A stretch of DNA of 64,000 nt, taken from NCBI GenBank assembly GCA_018242185.1, contig JAFECK010000026.1, positions 1-64,000 on the forward strand, given 5' to 3'. Below the pieces are notes generated by a model. The model had not been told where the DNA came from. It saw nothing but the letters and a program-made list of their open reading frames with translations, and made no database searches. The position numbers were made by a program, and so were the translations under genes. The stretch comes from Pseudomonadota bacterium. Lineage in GTDB: Bacteria; Pseudomonadota; Alphaproteobacteria; Rickettsiales; Midichloriaceae. Positions 8,428 to 16,973 of this stretch are shown here, one piece after another. Numbering within the stretch: position 1 is the stretch's first letter; each line of letters begins with the position of its first letter.

Positions 8428-8850
8428 CTAACCAACTATTTCAGCATCGTTGAAGAAAAATCGGATTTCTTGCTCAGCGTTTTCCAGAGAATCAGAGCCG
8501 TGTACGGCATTAGCTTCTATGCTGGTAGCAAATTCAGCGCGTACTGTGCCTGGGCTTGCGTTCTTTGGGTCTGTTGCGCCCATAATATCTCTATGGCGTA
8601 TCACAGCGTTGTCGCCCTCTAGAACTTGCACTACTACTGGACCAGAGATCATAAAATCCACTAGGCTTGCAAAAAATGGACGTTGATTGTGTACTGCATA
8701 AAAGCTTTCCGCCTGTTGCTTGGTTAACCATAGTCGCTTTTGCGCAACTATACGTAAGCCATTTTTCTCAAACACCGCATTGATCGCTCCAGTGATGTTA
8801 CGAGCCGTTGCATCAGGCTTAATTATTGATAAAGTTCTCTCGTTTGCCAT
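8428..8850 (-). CDS. ndk: nucleoside diphosphate kinase
   Basis: Ndk transfers phosphate from NTPs to NDPs through a phosphohistidine. The 140-residue protein matches the family end to end: [14 protein letters not shown] at the N-terminus, [20 protein letters not shown], and the active-site [16 protein letters not shown] with His at residue 117. A GTG at 8862 is in frame, but its GTGGGG is better read as the Shine-Dalgarno for the ATG at 8850. A sigma70-like promoter lies upstream at 8929-8956. Confidence 0.97.
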   Translation of the reverse strand: MANERTLSIIKPDATARNITGAINAVFEKNGLRIVAQKRLWLTKQQAESFYAVHNQRPFFASLVDFMISGPVVVQVLEGDNAVIRHRDIMGATDPKNASPGTVRAEFATSIEANAVHGSDSLENAEQEIRFFFNDAEIVG

Positions 8851-8928
8851 ATAAAACCCCACTATATTTAAATTACTACGCGTGTTTGTTTATGTATTAT
8901 ATATAAACTCCCAACGCGCTTTAGCGGG

Positions 8929-8956
8929 ATTATACACTATACGCGTTGATTTTCAA
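8929..8956 (-). promoter_or_regulatory. probable sigma70 promoter for ndk
   Basis: Read on the minus strand, TTGAAA (8956-8951) and a perfect TATAAT (8934-8929) are separated by 16 bases. The site overlaps the 3' end of the small lipoprotein gene and is about 80 bases upstream of the ndk start. Confidence 0.55.
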
Positions 8957-9101
8957 GAGGTACTCTGCGAATACATGGAGAATCTACGCTGGAATCATCG
9001 CTTGCGCATGGGCTGCGTAAATCTTTCGCTGACGGGTCAATTGCGGTGCAACCTGCTACTAATAACGTTATTCCTAATAACACCAACACTCTTTGAAACA
9101 T
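8937..9101 (-). CDS. small lipoprotein
   Basis: A 54-residue product begins MFQRVLVLLGITLLVAGC: a hydrophobic signal followed by the lipobox LVAG-C with Cys18 as the lipidated residue. The mature part is only 37 residues, polar, with two further cysteines in SPC motifs (SPCASDDSSVDSPC), which could form a disulfide. The start at 9101 has AGAGGAA before it; an in-frame upstream start at 9137 would bury the signal. Small orphan lipoproteins like this are common in Rickettsiales; I do not know its role. It would be processed by Lgt and LspA. Confidence 0.75.
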   Translation of the reverse strand: MFQRVLVLLGITLLVAGCTAIDPSAKDLRSPCASDDSSVDSPCIRRVPLENQRV

Positions 9102-9205
9102 AGATATTCCTCTTTTATTTATTTGTCGCCCTCCCAAGAGCGCCTACCTTACATAGGTATATTTGTTATATCTAAATCCAGGGCAATGTGCAAGAGGTGT
9201 GTGAA

Positions 9206-9892
9206 CTAAGAAGTTTGCCCTCTGCCGTTGCCAGTAGATTGGTTCTGAGAAAACAATTGCTGCAAGCCTAGAGTTACCTGTTGTTGCACAGTTGAGATCG
9301 CCTGCTCAAAACGTGACGGCTCTGGCGCCTCTGCAATAGTCTCAGTACTGCCATCGCTATACATAGCGACCGTGGCATTGGCTTGTTGTCCAAACAAGTA
9401 CTTATATGCACCCTGTGCTCCCTGCTTAACGTTGCCTGCAACTTCAGATAAGTTGACAGACACCGTTTGAGCCGCAATAGTACTAGTGGTCATAAACTGT
9501 TCAATCCGGCTAGGCTGTTGTGCAGCTGGTATGAAACCCCCATTGCCTATGCGAGGTGCGGACATTGTATTCTCAATAACGTGTGACAAGCTCACTTCAG
9601 CAACAATTACAGCGTTATCGCCCACCACCCCAACACCGCAGTCGCCAAGCTTATGCTCGTCTTGTAGAGCAAACTGGCCTAGCTTTACCCGACATTGTTC
9701 CACATTATACCTGCCTGCTCCAAATTTTTGCTCTACCAGCCAAGTCGCTTCTGCAAATAATACGCTTGCCACTTCCCCGACGGTAGTGAATGAATCAAAA
9801 GACTGTATATATCCAGAGTCTTCTAAGGTGCCGGGTAATGAGTCCATACTCGGCTTCTCAAACAATACTTTGACTTTTATTCGGTTTTGCAT
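9206..9892 (-). CDS. unknown protein with a possible ubiquitin-like (beta-grasp) N-terminal domain
   Basis: I do not recognise this 228-residue protein by name. Residues 4-103 have the order of elements of a ubiquitin-like beta-grasp fold: a strand (IKVKVLF), a 'TTVGEVASVL' helix start, then CRVKLGQFALQDEHKLGDCG followed by NAVIVAEVSL. Ubiquitin has the same run of 'LIFAGKQLEDGRTLSDYNI' then 'TLHLVLRL'. There is no terminal Gly-Gly. Downstream, PSRIEQFM (127-134) and PSRFEQAI (192-199) start two related amphipathic helical repeats. There is no signal peptide or membrane helix. The gene is flanked by the small lipoprotein and lysC, with no coupling. The fold call is by eye and needs structural confirmation. 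Confidence 0.7.
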   Translation of the reverse strand: MQNRIKVKVLFEKPSMDSLPGTLEDSGYIQSFDSFTTVGEVASVLFAEATWLVEQKFGAGRYNVEQCRVKLGQFALQDEHKLGDCGVGVVGDNAVIVAEVSLSHVIENTMSAPRIGNGGFIPAAQQPSRIEQFMTTSTIAAQTVSVNLSEVAGNVKQGAQGAYKYLFGQQANATVAMYSDGSTETIAEAPEPSRFEQAISTVQQQVTLGLQQLFSQNQSTGNGRGQTS

Positions 9893-9988
9893 ATGGTTAC
9901 CATCTTTAATTGCACACTTGGTACTTTAATACTGCTTGCACGCAAGTCAAGCCCAATCAGGATGGAATAATAAAATATCGTAAAGTGG

Positions 9989-11203
9989 CTATATATCTAA
10001 GTCAAAGCCGGTATGTAAAGCTCGGACTGCAAATTCTTTTTTGTCTTTAGGAATTAGCGCGCTAATCTTGATTTCCGAAGTGGAAATAGCCAGTACCTCT
10101 ATATTTTGCTGTGCTAGTATTTCGAACATACGCTTGGCAGTCCCCGTATGCCGGCGCATGCCGACACCTACTACAGACACCTGCGACACTATAGGGCTTA
10201 ACTGCATCTCAGCAAATAGCTCTCCTTTCAGGGATGCAAGCGCTGCTTCGGTTTTCTCGCTATCAAAGGCTGTTACAGTGAAGGATAAAGTAATTTCTCC
10301 ATCATGTGTATTCTGCACAATCATGTCGATCGAAACATTGCCTTGGGCTACAGCTGCAAATACCTGCGCGGTTGCGTTGGCTGTCTTGCTCAAGCCGCTT
10401 AACGTCACGCAGATTTCATCGGCGCTGCATACTATACCTGTTACTATGTTCTCTTCCATCAATTCCTCCTCGCTTACTAGCATGGTTCCAGGCTCATCAC
10501 TAAAGCTCGATAATACCTGCATCTTCAAATTATAGCGCATCGCCATCTCTACGGAACGGCTATGCAGTACTTTAGCACCAGATGAGGATAGCTCTAGCAT
10601 TTCCTCGAATGATAATTGTTTTAACTTGCGCGCATTGGGCACAAGCCTCGGATCTGCACTGAATACACCAGTTACATCAGTATATATATCGCAACGTTCT
10701 GCCTTTAAGGCTGCCGCTACTGCAGCAGCAGTCGTATCTGAGCCGCCGCGGCCCAGGGTGGTCACACGGCCCTGGTGTATTCCTTGAAAACCTGAAATTA
10801 CTGGGATAACTCCATTATCTAGTGCTTCTAACAATGGAGCGGTGTCTATCTGCTTAATCTTAGCATTGCCAAAGGTGCCATCTGTATGAATAGGCAGCTG
10901 CCAGCCTAGCCAAGATCTGGCTTTGCAGTCACGTTCATGCAGAGCCAGTGCCAGTAATGCGGCGGTGATTTGCTCGCCAGAAGCAAGCGTCACATCATAT
11001 TCTTGCACGTCCGTGAAAGCGGTAAGGTTAGAAATTGCTTTAGCATATTCAACTAGCTGATCGGTAAATCCTGCCATTGCCGAGACGACGACTACCGGTG
11101 TGTTGCCTTTGGCTTTCTCTTTGAGGACCAGCGCAGCAACGTGCTTAATCCTCTCAATATTCCCAACAGAGGTGCCGCCGAATTTTTGTACGATGATAGG
11201 CAT
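9989..11203 (-). CDS. lysC: aspartate kinase
   Basis: LysC phosphorylates aspartate, the entry step to diaminopimelate, lysine, threonine and methionine. The 404-residue protein has KFGGTS at 7-12, the SGEQ region, the GRGGSDTTAAAVAAAL substrate motif, TDVTGVFSADPR, and two C-terminal ACT domains (about 265-400), the layout of lysine/threonine-regulated monofunctional aspartokinases. Retention fits a need for diaminopimelate in peptidoglycan (murI and dacA are also here). Length is normal. Confidence 0.95.
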   Translation of the reverse strand: MPIIVQKFGGTSVGNIERIKHVAALVLKEKAKGNTPVVVVSAMAGFTDQLVEYAKAISNLTAFTDVQEYDVTLASGEQITAALLALALHERDCKARSWLGWQLPIHTDGTFGNAKIKQIDTAPLLEALDNGVIPVISGFQGIHQGRVTTLGRGGSDTTAAAVAAALKAERCDIYTDVTGVFSADPRLVPNARKLKQLSFEEMLELSSSGAKVLHSRSVEMAMRYNLKMQVLSSFSDEPGTMLVSEEELMEENIVTGIVCSADEICVTLSGLSKTANATAQVFAAVAQGNVSIDMIVQNTHDGEITLSFTVTAFDSEKTEAALASLKGELFAEMQLSPIVSQVSVVGVGMRRHTGTAKRMFEILAQQNIEVLAISTSEIKISALIPKDKKEFAVRALHTGFDLDI

Positions 11204-11251
11204 GCTAAAAATTAAATGTAGTGGTGATTATTATATTTTGATGGTGTTCTT

Positions 11252-12052
11252 TTATTCTTCCGTCGGCAACTGCATTCCAACTATGTGGTGGCCGCTGTCT
11301 ACGTGTAGCACTTCTCCTGTCACTCCGCTACTTAAGTCACTTAGGAGATAAACTGCTGAGTTGCCAACGTCTTCCAGGGTAGTATTGCGGCCTAGTGGAG
11401 TTAATGTAGCGCTGGCTTCTAGGAATTTTGAGAAACCGCCGATTGCTGCAGCTGCTAAAGTTCTAACAGGCCCGGAAGAGAGCGCGTTAACGCGTATATT
11501 TTTACTACCTAAATCCGCAGCTAGATAGCGCACACTTGCCTCTAGAGCCGCTTTTGCTACTCCCATCACATTATAGTTAGGAACAACTTTCTCTGCACCG
11601 TAATAAGTGAGAGTAATTGCTGCGCCACCATTTGTCATAAGCTTCTCCGCTTCCTTTAGTACAGCGACAAAGGAATAGCAGGAAATATCCATGCTATTGA
11701 GGAAGTTAGCTTGAGTAGTATCTATATACCGCCCACGCAGTTCATTTTTATCTGAAAAAGCGATGGAATGGACTAAGAAATCTAGCCCACCCCATCTTTG
11801 CTTAATCATTTCAAAAGCGTCGGTTATGGCTTGGGGATCCTTAACATTGCACTCGAGCAGAAAATCTGATCCAAGTGCAGCGGCTAGCGGCTCAACTCGG
11901 CGCTGTAGCGCTTCACCTTGGTAGGAGAAAGCAAGTTCAGCACCCTGTGCGGCGCAAGCGGCTGCGATGCCGTGTGCTAAAGATTTCTCATTAGCCACGC
12001 CCATAATGAGCCCCCGTTTGCCACGTAATAAAGATCCTTTGATGAATTCCAT
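11252..12052 (-). CDS. fabI: enoyl-[acyl-carrier-protein] reductase (NADH)
   Basis: FabI carries out the last reduction of each fatty-acid elongation cycle. The 266-residue protein is an SDR-fold enzyme of FabI type: the nucleotide-binding GVANEKSLAHGIA near the N-terminus, LVHSIAF, and the catalytic Tyr160/Lys167 in PNYNVMGVAK, with Tyr150 in the TYYGAEK segment before it. C-terminal SGVTGEVLHVDSG is typical. It follows the 17 kDa lipoprotein gene by 11 bases on the same strand and may be cotranscribed with it. Confidence 0.96.
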   Translation of the reverse strand: MEFIKGSLLRGKRGLIMGVANEKSLAHGIAAACAAQGAELAFSYQGEALQRRVEPLAAALGSDFLLECNVKDPQAITDAFEMIKQRWGGLDFLVHSIAFSDKNELRGRYIDTTQANFLNSMDISCYSFVAVLKEAEKLMTNGGAAITLTYYGAEKVVPNYNVMGVAKAALEASVRYLAADLGSKNIRVNALSSGPVRTLAAAAIGGFSKFLEASATLTPLGRNTTLEDVGNSAVYLLSDLSSGVTGEVLHVDSGHHIVGMQLPTEE

Positions 12053-12063
12053 AACCTTATACT

Positions 12064-12543
12064 CTATTCAACGATTTTCCAACTACCATCTGGTTGGCGA
12101 CAAGCGCGGCCATAAGCCCGCTCTGTCTTTCCGCCAATCTTAATAGTATCGCTATACTCTCTGCAATAGGTTTGACCTACCTGATAAGTTTTTTCTGGAA
12201 CGATTGTACCTGAAGCACCTGTATCCGGGTTATGCCAAGTAGAGGCACTGCCTATGCGGTTTTTTTCTAGAGCTTGCATTTGTGCACGATTGTGAGCTGC
12301 AATGTCAGCGTTGTCCAAAGACTTGCCGATTTCGCTGCCAACCATAGCGCCAATTAGGGTGCCAGCAGCAATAGCAGCAATATTACCTTTGCCTTTGCCG
12401 ATGTTATGGCCAACAATAGCCCCGCCCGCGGCGCCAGTCAGCATGCCAAGATCTTGCTTGGTTATACTGCCATCAGACTGACAGCCAGCCAGCAATCCTG
12501 CTACCACAACCAAAGCTGTAGCTTTCTTCAACATTTTTATCAT
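12064..12543 (-). CDS. 17 kDa surface antigen-type glycine-zipper lipoprotein
   Basis: The 159-residue precursor has a lipoprotein signal ending LLAG-C (Cys21). Then comes a glycine-zipper 2TM segment (GMLTGAAGGAIVGHNIGKGKGN and AAGTLIGAMVGSEIG, each 20 or so residues), followed by a C-terminal domain with WHNPDTGASGTI, YCREYSDTI and ACRQPDGSWKIV. This is the layout of the rickettsial 17 kDa antigen/RT0821 family, outer-membrane lipoproteins used widely as Rickettsia markers. Function is unknown; the glycine zipper may insert in the membrane. The ATG at 12543 follows GGAAACTTT. Confidence 0.9.
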   Translation of the reverse strand: MIKMLKKATALVVVAGLLAGCQSDGSITKQDLGMLTGAAGGAIVGHNIGKGKGNIAAIAAGTLIGAMVGSEIGKSLDNADIAAHNRAQMQALEKNRIGSASTWHNPDTGASGTIVPEKTYQVGQTYCREYSDTIKIGGKTERAYGRACRQPDGSWKIVE

Positions 12544-12770
12544 AAAGTTTCCATTTTTAATAGTTTATGCTACCCCTTCCTTACCCAGGACATTATAAAT
12601 TAGTCCTATTGTATATGCAAAGAGAAAAATTATATGGATCATATATCTATCATACAGATGAGTTAATAATGAAATATAGACCAAATATATTAAGTGGTAT
12701 AGAAAATTTATTTGACTTTACTGAACAATTTATCTAAAGTTGCTAACAGATTTATTAATCTGGAGGAGAT

Positions 12771-14207
12771 ATGATTGATGGCGGCCATTTGTGGTATATA
12801 CTACCCTCGATTATAGGTGCGTATATGTTTTTATGCCTAGGAGTCGGGTTTAAGAACGCATATAAAGTGACTAGCTTAAAAGAATTTGCTTTGGGCTATG
12901 ATAAAATATCCACAGCATTGTTGGTGGCTACCATGTATGCCACTTATCTTGGCGCTGGTGATAGTCTAGGGCTAATTGAACGTATTAATAATATAGGCGT
13001 AGTGTGTGCTTTCGTAGCTGGTATGCGCATATTGGGCTGGTATATAGCAAGGTCGGTATTTTGCGATAATGTGGCAAAATTTTCTGGTTGTTTAAGTCAG
13101 GCTCACGTCATGGAAAGGTTATATGGCGGATTTGGTTGTTCGGTCTCTAAATTTTTGACGTTGATATGCAGTGTAGGGTATATAGCGATACAAATCATGG
13201 TCATCAGTTCTATACTACAATACTTCTTTGGGATTTCTCATGTGGTAGGTACTGTAGTCGGGTCATTGGTTGTCACTTGTTATACCATTTCTGGAGGGGT
13301 GAAGGCCGTTATATTGACTGATCTGGTGCAGGTGATTTTATTTGCCCTAGTCATTGGAGCGGTTTTTGTGTTATCAGCGATCAAGGTGTTTAATCAGGAA
13401 GATTTTTGGCAGACGATTCCTATACATAAAGCATGGATAGTGCCTTATGATGGACATTCTCTGCTCTTAGTGTTAGGTCTTGTAGTGTATGCGTTGTTAC
13501 CTGTGGGTACTGATGCACCTTCAATGCAACGGATATTGATCAGCAGTTCTTCCGTCCAGCTGCGGAAGTGTTTTTCTTATGTAGCAATTATAGATTTTGT
13601 AATAGTGTGCGCAATAGGTTGTGTTGGAGTGTTTTTGCTGCCTAACACGGGAGATGGCATATTGAGCAGGAGCGATATATTCGAGCTAGTCAAAACTACT
13701 ATGAATCCGGTTTTTGTATTTGCAGTAATATTAGGGTTGTTGGCATTGACCATGTCTACTGCAGATTCGTGGTTAAATTCCAGCGCAGTAATTGCGACGC
13801 AAGTTGTACTGCAAAGAAAAGGCAACTTATCAGACGTTGAGCAGGTGCGTGTGGCGAGAATAATGACTGCAGTTATAGGCATTCTTGCTGCCTATGTCGC
13901 CTTTATAGGCGACAGTATACTTTCTCTGATGCTTTTTGTGGCTTGCTTTGAATCACCATTATTGCTCGTCCCTATTAGCGCTGGTTTCTTAGGATACCAA
14001 TTCACTGAATGGGATTACAAGCGCTCGGTATTTCTATCTGTAATAACCGTTTTACTTGGTGCGTATATAGAGGGTGAATTCGGCTTTATCTCATTACTCT
14101 TTGGCCTGATGGGTAGCACTATAGGGCTCACACTGAGCAAAGGCCGAGGTCTACTAAAAGTTAATGATACATCCTGTATACCGATACATCAGCACCAAGA
14201 AACATAA
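12771..14207 (+). CDS. sodium:solute symporter (SSS family)
   Basis: This 478-residue polytopic protein has about 13 hydrophobic segments and the SSS/PutP-type signatures: the YATYLGAGDSLG stretch in the second helix, a 'ISGGVKAVILTDLVQ' motif near residues 175-190 (matching the family GGxxAVxxTDxxQ), and 'ALTMSTADSWLNSSA' near 325, where the Ser/Asp pattern helps form the Na+ site. Substrates of the family include proline, pantothenate and sugars, and the substrate here is not evident. The start at 12771 has a strong CTGGAGG ribosome-binding site. It stands alone between divergent and convergent neighbours. Confidence 0.88.
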   Translation: MIDGGHLWYILPSIIGAYMFLCLGVGFKNAYKVTSLKEFALGYDKISTALLVATMYATYLGAGDSLGLIERINNIGVVCAFVAGMRILGWYIARSVFCDNVAKFSGCLSQAHVMERLYGGFGCSVSKFLTLICSVGYIAIQIMVISSILQYFFGISHVVGTVVGSLVVTCYTISGGVKAVILTDLVQVILFALVIGAVFVLSAIKVFNQEDFWQTIPIHKAWIVPYDGHSLLLVLGLVVYALLPVGTDAPSMQRILISSSSVQLRKCFSYVAIIDFVIVCAIGCVGVFLLPNTGDGILSRSDIFELVKTTMNPVFVFAVILGLLALTMSTADSWLNSSAVIATQVVLQRKGNLSDVEQVRVARIMTAVIGILAAYVAFIGDSILSLMLFVACFESPLLLVPISAGFLGYQFTEWDYKRSVFLSVITVLLGAYIEGEFGFISLLFGLMGSTIGLTLSKGRGLLKVNDTSCIPIHQHQET

Positions 14208-14230
14208 GTTACAATATAACTAAAAAGCAG

Positions 14231-15157
14231 TTATTTCTTAGCCTTGGTATGTATACCAGCCTCATTCTCGATCCAGTTAGGGCGAACCTTTACATGCAAG
14301 AATAGCCGCACCTTAGGTATGCCAAGCCTGTGTTGTATTTGTTTGCGTGCATTTATCCCAATGCTTTTCAAACGTTGACCTTTAGACCCTATGACGATTT
14401 TCTGCTGTGACTCTTTAATGACGTATAGAGTTTGATATATCTCCACCACGCCTTCCACGTCTTTCCAGAGATCAGTTTCTACTTTCATCTCATAGGGTAT
14501 CTCTTGGTGTAATTGCAAAAATACCTGTTCTCTAGTGATCTCAGCTGCCATTTCGCGCAATGGGCTATCAGTAAGCTCTTCTTCAGGGTATAGCCAGGCA
14601 GAGGCGGGTGAATGCTGTGCTAAATATTCGATCATATCTTGAATGCCAGATTTTTTTAGTGCCGAGATCATAAAAATTTTCTCAAAACATTCGTGCTGTC
14701 CTAGTTGTAGAGCTTTCTCAATCAGAAGTGCCTTAGGAAGGCTATCTATTTTCGTTAACACCGCGCAGCTCTTGATTTGTTGCCGCTTTAAGTGCTCTAT
14801 AATAATTTGATAATTTTCATCAAGCTTGCGGTTGGCATCTATCAGTAAACACACCATATCGCAACCATCTAGCGCTCTCCAGGCCTCCTTCACTATACTT
14901 TTTTCTAGCAAACCATCAGGTTTGAAAATACCTGGTGTATCAACAAAAACTAGCTGAGTTTGCGTATTTGCAAACATGATCCCCCTAATGTTTTTTCTCG
15001 TCGTTTGAGCTTTATGAGTCGCAATAGCGATCTTCTGACCAACTAATGTGTTGATCAGAGTCGATTTGCCAGCGTTAGGTGCGCCAATTAAGGCTATAAC
15101 CGCGCATTTCTGCTGCTCTTGTGTGGTGTCGTTAGCTTTCGGTTGCTTGTTCATCAT
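14231..15157 (-). CDS. era: GTPase Era
   Basis: Era is a GTP-binding RNA chaperone for 16S rRNA maturation and 30S assembly. The 308-residue protein has G1 GAPNAGKST (25-33), the switch KAQTTRKNIRG, G3 DTPG, G4 TKID, and a C-terminal KH domain with KIVIGSKGQRLKSIG (GxxG loop). Its start overlaps the 3' end of rnc by 26 bases, so the two are coupled. It ends the rimP-to-era run. The first ATG (15157) is followed immediately by a second. Confidence 0.96.
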   Translation of the reverse strand: MMNKQPKANDTTQEQQKCAVIALIGAPNAGKSTLINTLVGQKIAIATHKAQTTRKNIRGIMFANTQTQLVFVDTPGIFKPDGLLEKSIVKEAWRALDGCDMVCLLIDANRKLDENYQIIIEHLKRQQIKSCAVLTKIDSLPKALLIEKALQLGQHECFEKIFMISALKKSGIQDMIEYLAQHSPASAWLYPEEELTDSPLREMAAEITREQVFLQLHQEIPYEMKVETDLWKDVEGVVEIYQTLYVIKESQQKIVIGSKGQRLKSIGINARKQIQHRLGIPKVRLFLHVKVRPNWIENEAGIHTKAKK

Positions 15158-15824
15158 TTATCCTATCAATAAGTATTTTAGCAGCTTTTACTTCTGCTTC
15201 TTTGCGGGATTTACCGCTTGCAGTAACTTCTCTTATATGCGCTACTCCTACTTGCACTGTAAATAAAGGCTCATGTGCCTTGCCTTCAACGTTGATAACG
15301 CGGTAAACAGGAGGTAGCTTGTAATATTTTTGCGTGAGTTCTTGTAGCTCAGACTTATAGTCGCGCTTATGCGCAACCTCTGCATTGTCTAGTAAAGGTG
15401 TCCATATGGTTAAAATAATATCTTTTATGGCTTCGAAGTTACTGTCCAGGTATATAGCGCCTAGTAGTGCTTCCAAAGTGTTCTCTAAATTTCTTGGGTT
15501 ATCTCTGCCGCCCCCTCTTTCTTCACCGTGCGCCATAATCATGAGTTCTTGGATGCCAATTGAGATGGCCATATTCGCTAAACACTCGGTATTGACCAAG
15601 TTAGATTGCACTCTAGATAAGAAGCCCTCATCAGCATCAGGATAGCGATGATACAGCAATTCAGAGATGCATAGCCCAAGCACTTTATCGCCGATAAACT
15701 CTAGTCTTTCATAAGATGGTATGCGAACGCCGTATCCAAGTGCGCTGGGGTGAGTTAATGCTTCTGCTAATAACTTAGGGTTGCGAAATTGATATTGTGT
15801 ATTGCCGATTTGAATCATAATCAC
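15132..15824 (-). CDS. rnc: ribonuclease III
   Basis: RNase III cleaves double-stranded RNA in rRNA precursors. The 230-residue protein carries the signature ERLEFIGDKVLGL (the acidic catalytic residues), a second acidic box ENTLEALLGAIYLD, and a C-terminal double-stranded RNA-binding domain (about 155-225) ending in GKSRKEAEVKAAKILI. Length matches the family. It directly follows lepB and overlaps era, the conserved lepB-rnc-era order of Proteobacteria. Confidence 0.96.
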   Translation of the reverse strand: MIMIQIGNTQYQFRNPKLLAEALTHPSALGYGVRIPSYERLEFIGDKVLGLCISELLYHRYPDADEGFLSRVQSNLVNTECLANMAISIGIQELMIMAHGEERGGGRDNPRNLENTLEALLGAIYLDSNFEAIKDIILTIWTPLLDNAEVAHKRDYKSELQELTQKYYKLPPVYRVINVEGKAHEPLFTVQVGVAHIREVTASGKSRKEAEVKAAKILIDRINDEQATES

Positions 15825-16544
15825 CTATAACATGGAAAAAGTGCGCCCGTATTCAAATTTTGTAAATAAGTCCATTATAGAAATATCCCCACTCCAATAA
15901 AGCATTTTAGCTTTACCAATCAGGTTTTTGCGTGGCACGAAGCCAAGTTCATCAAACCTACTGTCTATTGAATTATCGCGATTATCACCCATGAAGAAAT
16001 AATGGCCAGCAGGCACCTTGTACTTGCCAGTGTTGCGCAGAGAGCGTATCTGTAGTGGTCGCTTAATCATCTCAAGAGTTTTATAGTGTGCGCCATTAGG
16101 TAATTGTTCTTCATATACCTTATATTGCCCCATATTTCCTTCCACATCGCTTTCCCATTCTCCAGCAGCTATTCTTGGGACCGCCACACCATTAATGTGT
16201 ATCACGCCCGAGATAATTTGCACTTCTTCTCCGGGTAGAGCTATGAGGCGCTTGATATAAGTCATTTTTTTACGGGTATGTTTGAAGACGATAATATCTC
16301 CACGTTCAGGCTCTTTCCACCATATGCGGTCTTCAATTAAGGGGAGGCCAAAGAAAGAATAATTGCTATATCCATATGAATACTTAGAGACAAAGATATA
16401 ATCTCCAACAAGTAGGTTAGGAAACATAGAGCCCGATGGTATTTTATACGGCTCAAAAGCTAGGCATCTGAATGACAGAGCTAGCAGTAGCGCAATTGCA
16501 AGAGAAAACAGAGTGTCGAGAACTTTTTGCTTTATTTCCGTCAT
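15825..16544 (-). CDS. lepB: signal peptidase I
   Basis: LepB removes Sec/Tat signal peptides at the outer face of the inner membrane. The 239-residue protein has one N-terminal membrane anchor (about 11-31), the catalytic serine in PSGSMFPN (Ser39), the general base lysine in YIKRLIALPGE (Lys98) and the box GDNRDNSIDSR. It lies between rbfA and rnc with a one-base gap to rnc. Likely clients in this window include the barrel at 6887, the protein at 40220 and dacA. Confidence 0.96.
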   Translation of the reverse strand: MTEIKQKVLDTLFSLAIALLLALSFRCLAFEPYKIPSGSMFPNLLVGDYIFVSKYSYGYSNYSFFGLPLIEDRIWWKEPERGDIIVFKHTRKKMTYIKRLIALPGEEVQIISGVIHINGVAVPRIAAGEWESDVEGNMGQYKVYEEQLPNGAHYKTLEMIKRPLQIRSLRNTGKYKVPAGHYFFMGDNRDNSIDSRFDELGFVPRKNLIGKAKMLYWSGDISIMDLFTKFEYGRTFSML

Positions 16545-16598
16545 ATTTATAGCCAGTTATAGGTTAATAGATGTATCGCCACTGCAATCTTATTGGGG

Positions 16599-16973
16599 TT
16601 AATCATGCCGATTCCGCTTAAATATTTCTTCGATATCGCGCTGATATTCCCAAGATTTATCCAAGGCAAAGCGCAATTTAGGGCAATGTTTTAAAAAGAG
16701 CTGGTCGCTGATAGCTTTGCGAAATATAGCTATAATCCCTTTGTCATTTAGAAGAGATAATGCGCTGTTTTCCTGCCCTTGCGCCGTGATTATAAACACA
16801 GTTGCTATGCTCAGATCAGGGCTAACTTTTACGTATGAGACTGATACTTGCGAGCTTAAAGACTCTATATCGAATAGCTCGCCCTCGGCGATTTGTCTAG
16901 CGATGCATTCCCTGATCACCTCTGCAACCCTGTTTTGTCTTGTGCTTGGTGCGGCTGATTGTCGGAAGGTCAT
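16599..16973 (-). CDS. rbfA: 30S ribosome-binding factor RbfA
   Basis: RbfA is a small KH-fold protein needed for late 30S maturation and 16S 5'-end processing. The 124-residue product starts [21 protein letters not shown] and has the family pattern VSYVKVSPDLSIATVFI followed by PKLRFALDKSWEYQRDIEEIF. Its start overlaps the infB stop by four bases (ATGA), so it is translationally coupled to infB, as in many bacteria. Confidence 0.94.
   Translation of the reverse strand: MTFRQSAAPSTRQNRVAEVIRECIARQIAEGELFDIESLSSQVSVSYVKVSPDLSIATVFIITAQGQENSALSLLNDKGIIAIFRKAISDQLFLKHCPKLRFALDKSWEYQRDIEEIFKRNRHD

Noticed and set aside
8308-8622. Open frame containing IPAFAGMT between the hydrolase gene and ndk
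   Set aside because: It is the translation of the palindromic repeat and then runs antisense to ndk.
12544-12770. Intergenic region before the symporter gene as a riboswitch
   Set aside because: It is A/T-rich with a plausible weak promoter (TTGACT at 12712), but no conserved aptamer motif was seen.
14210-14235. Bidirectional terminator between the symporter gene and era
   Set aside because: The stem ATAACT/AGTTAT is short and A/T-rich, with a poor U-tract, so it is not convincing.
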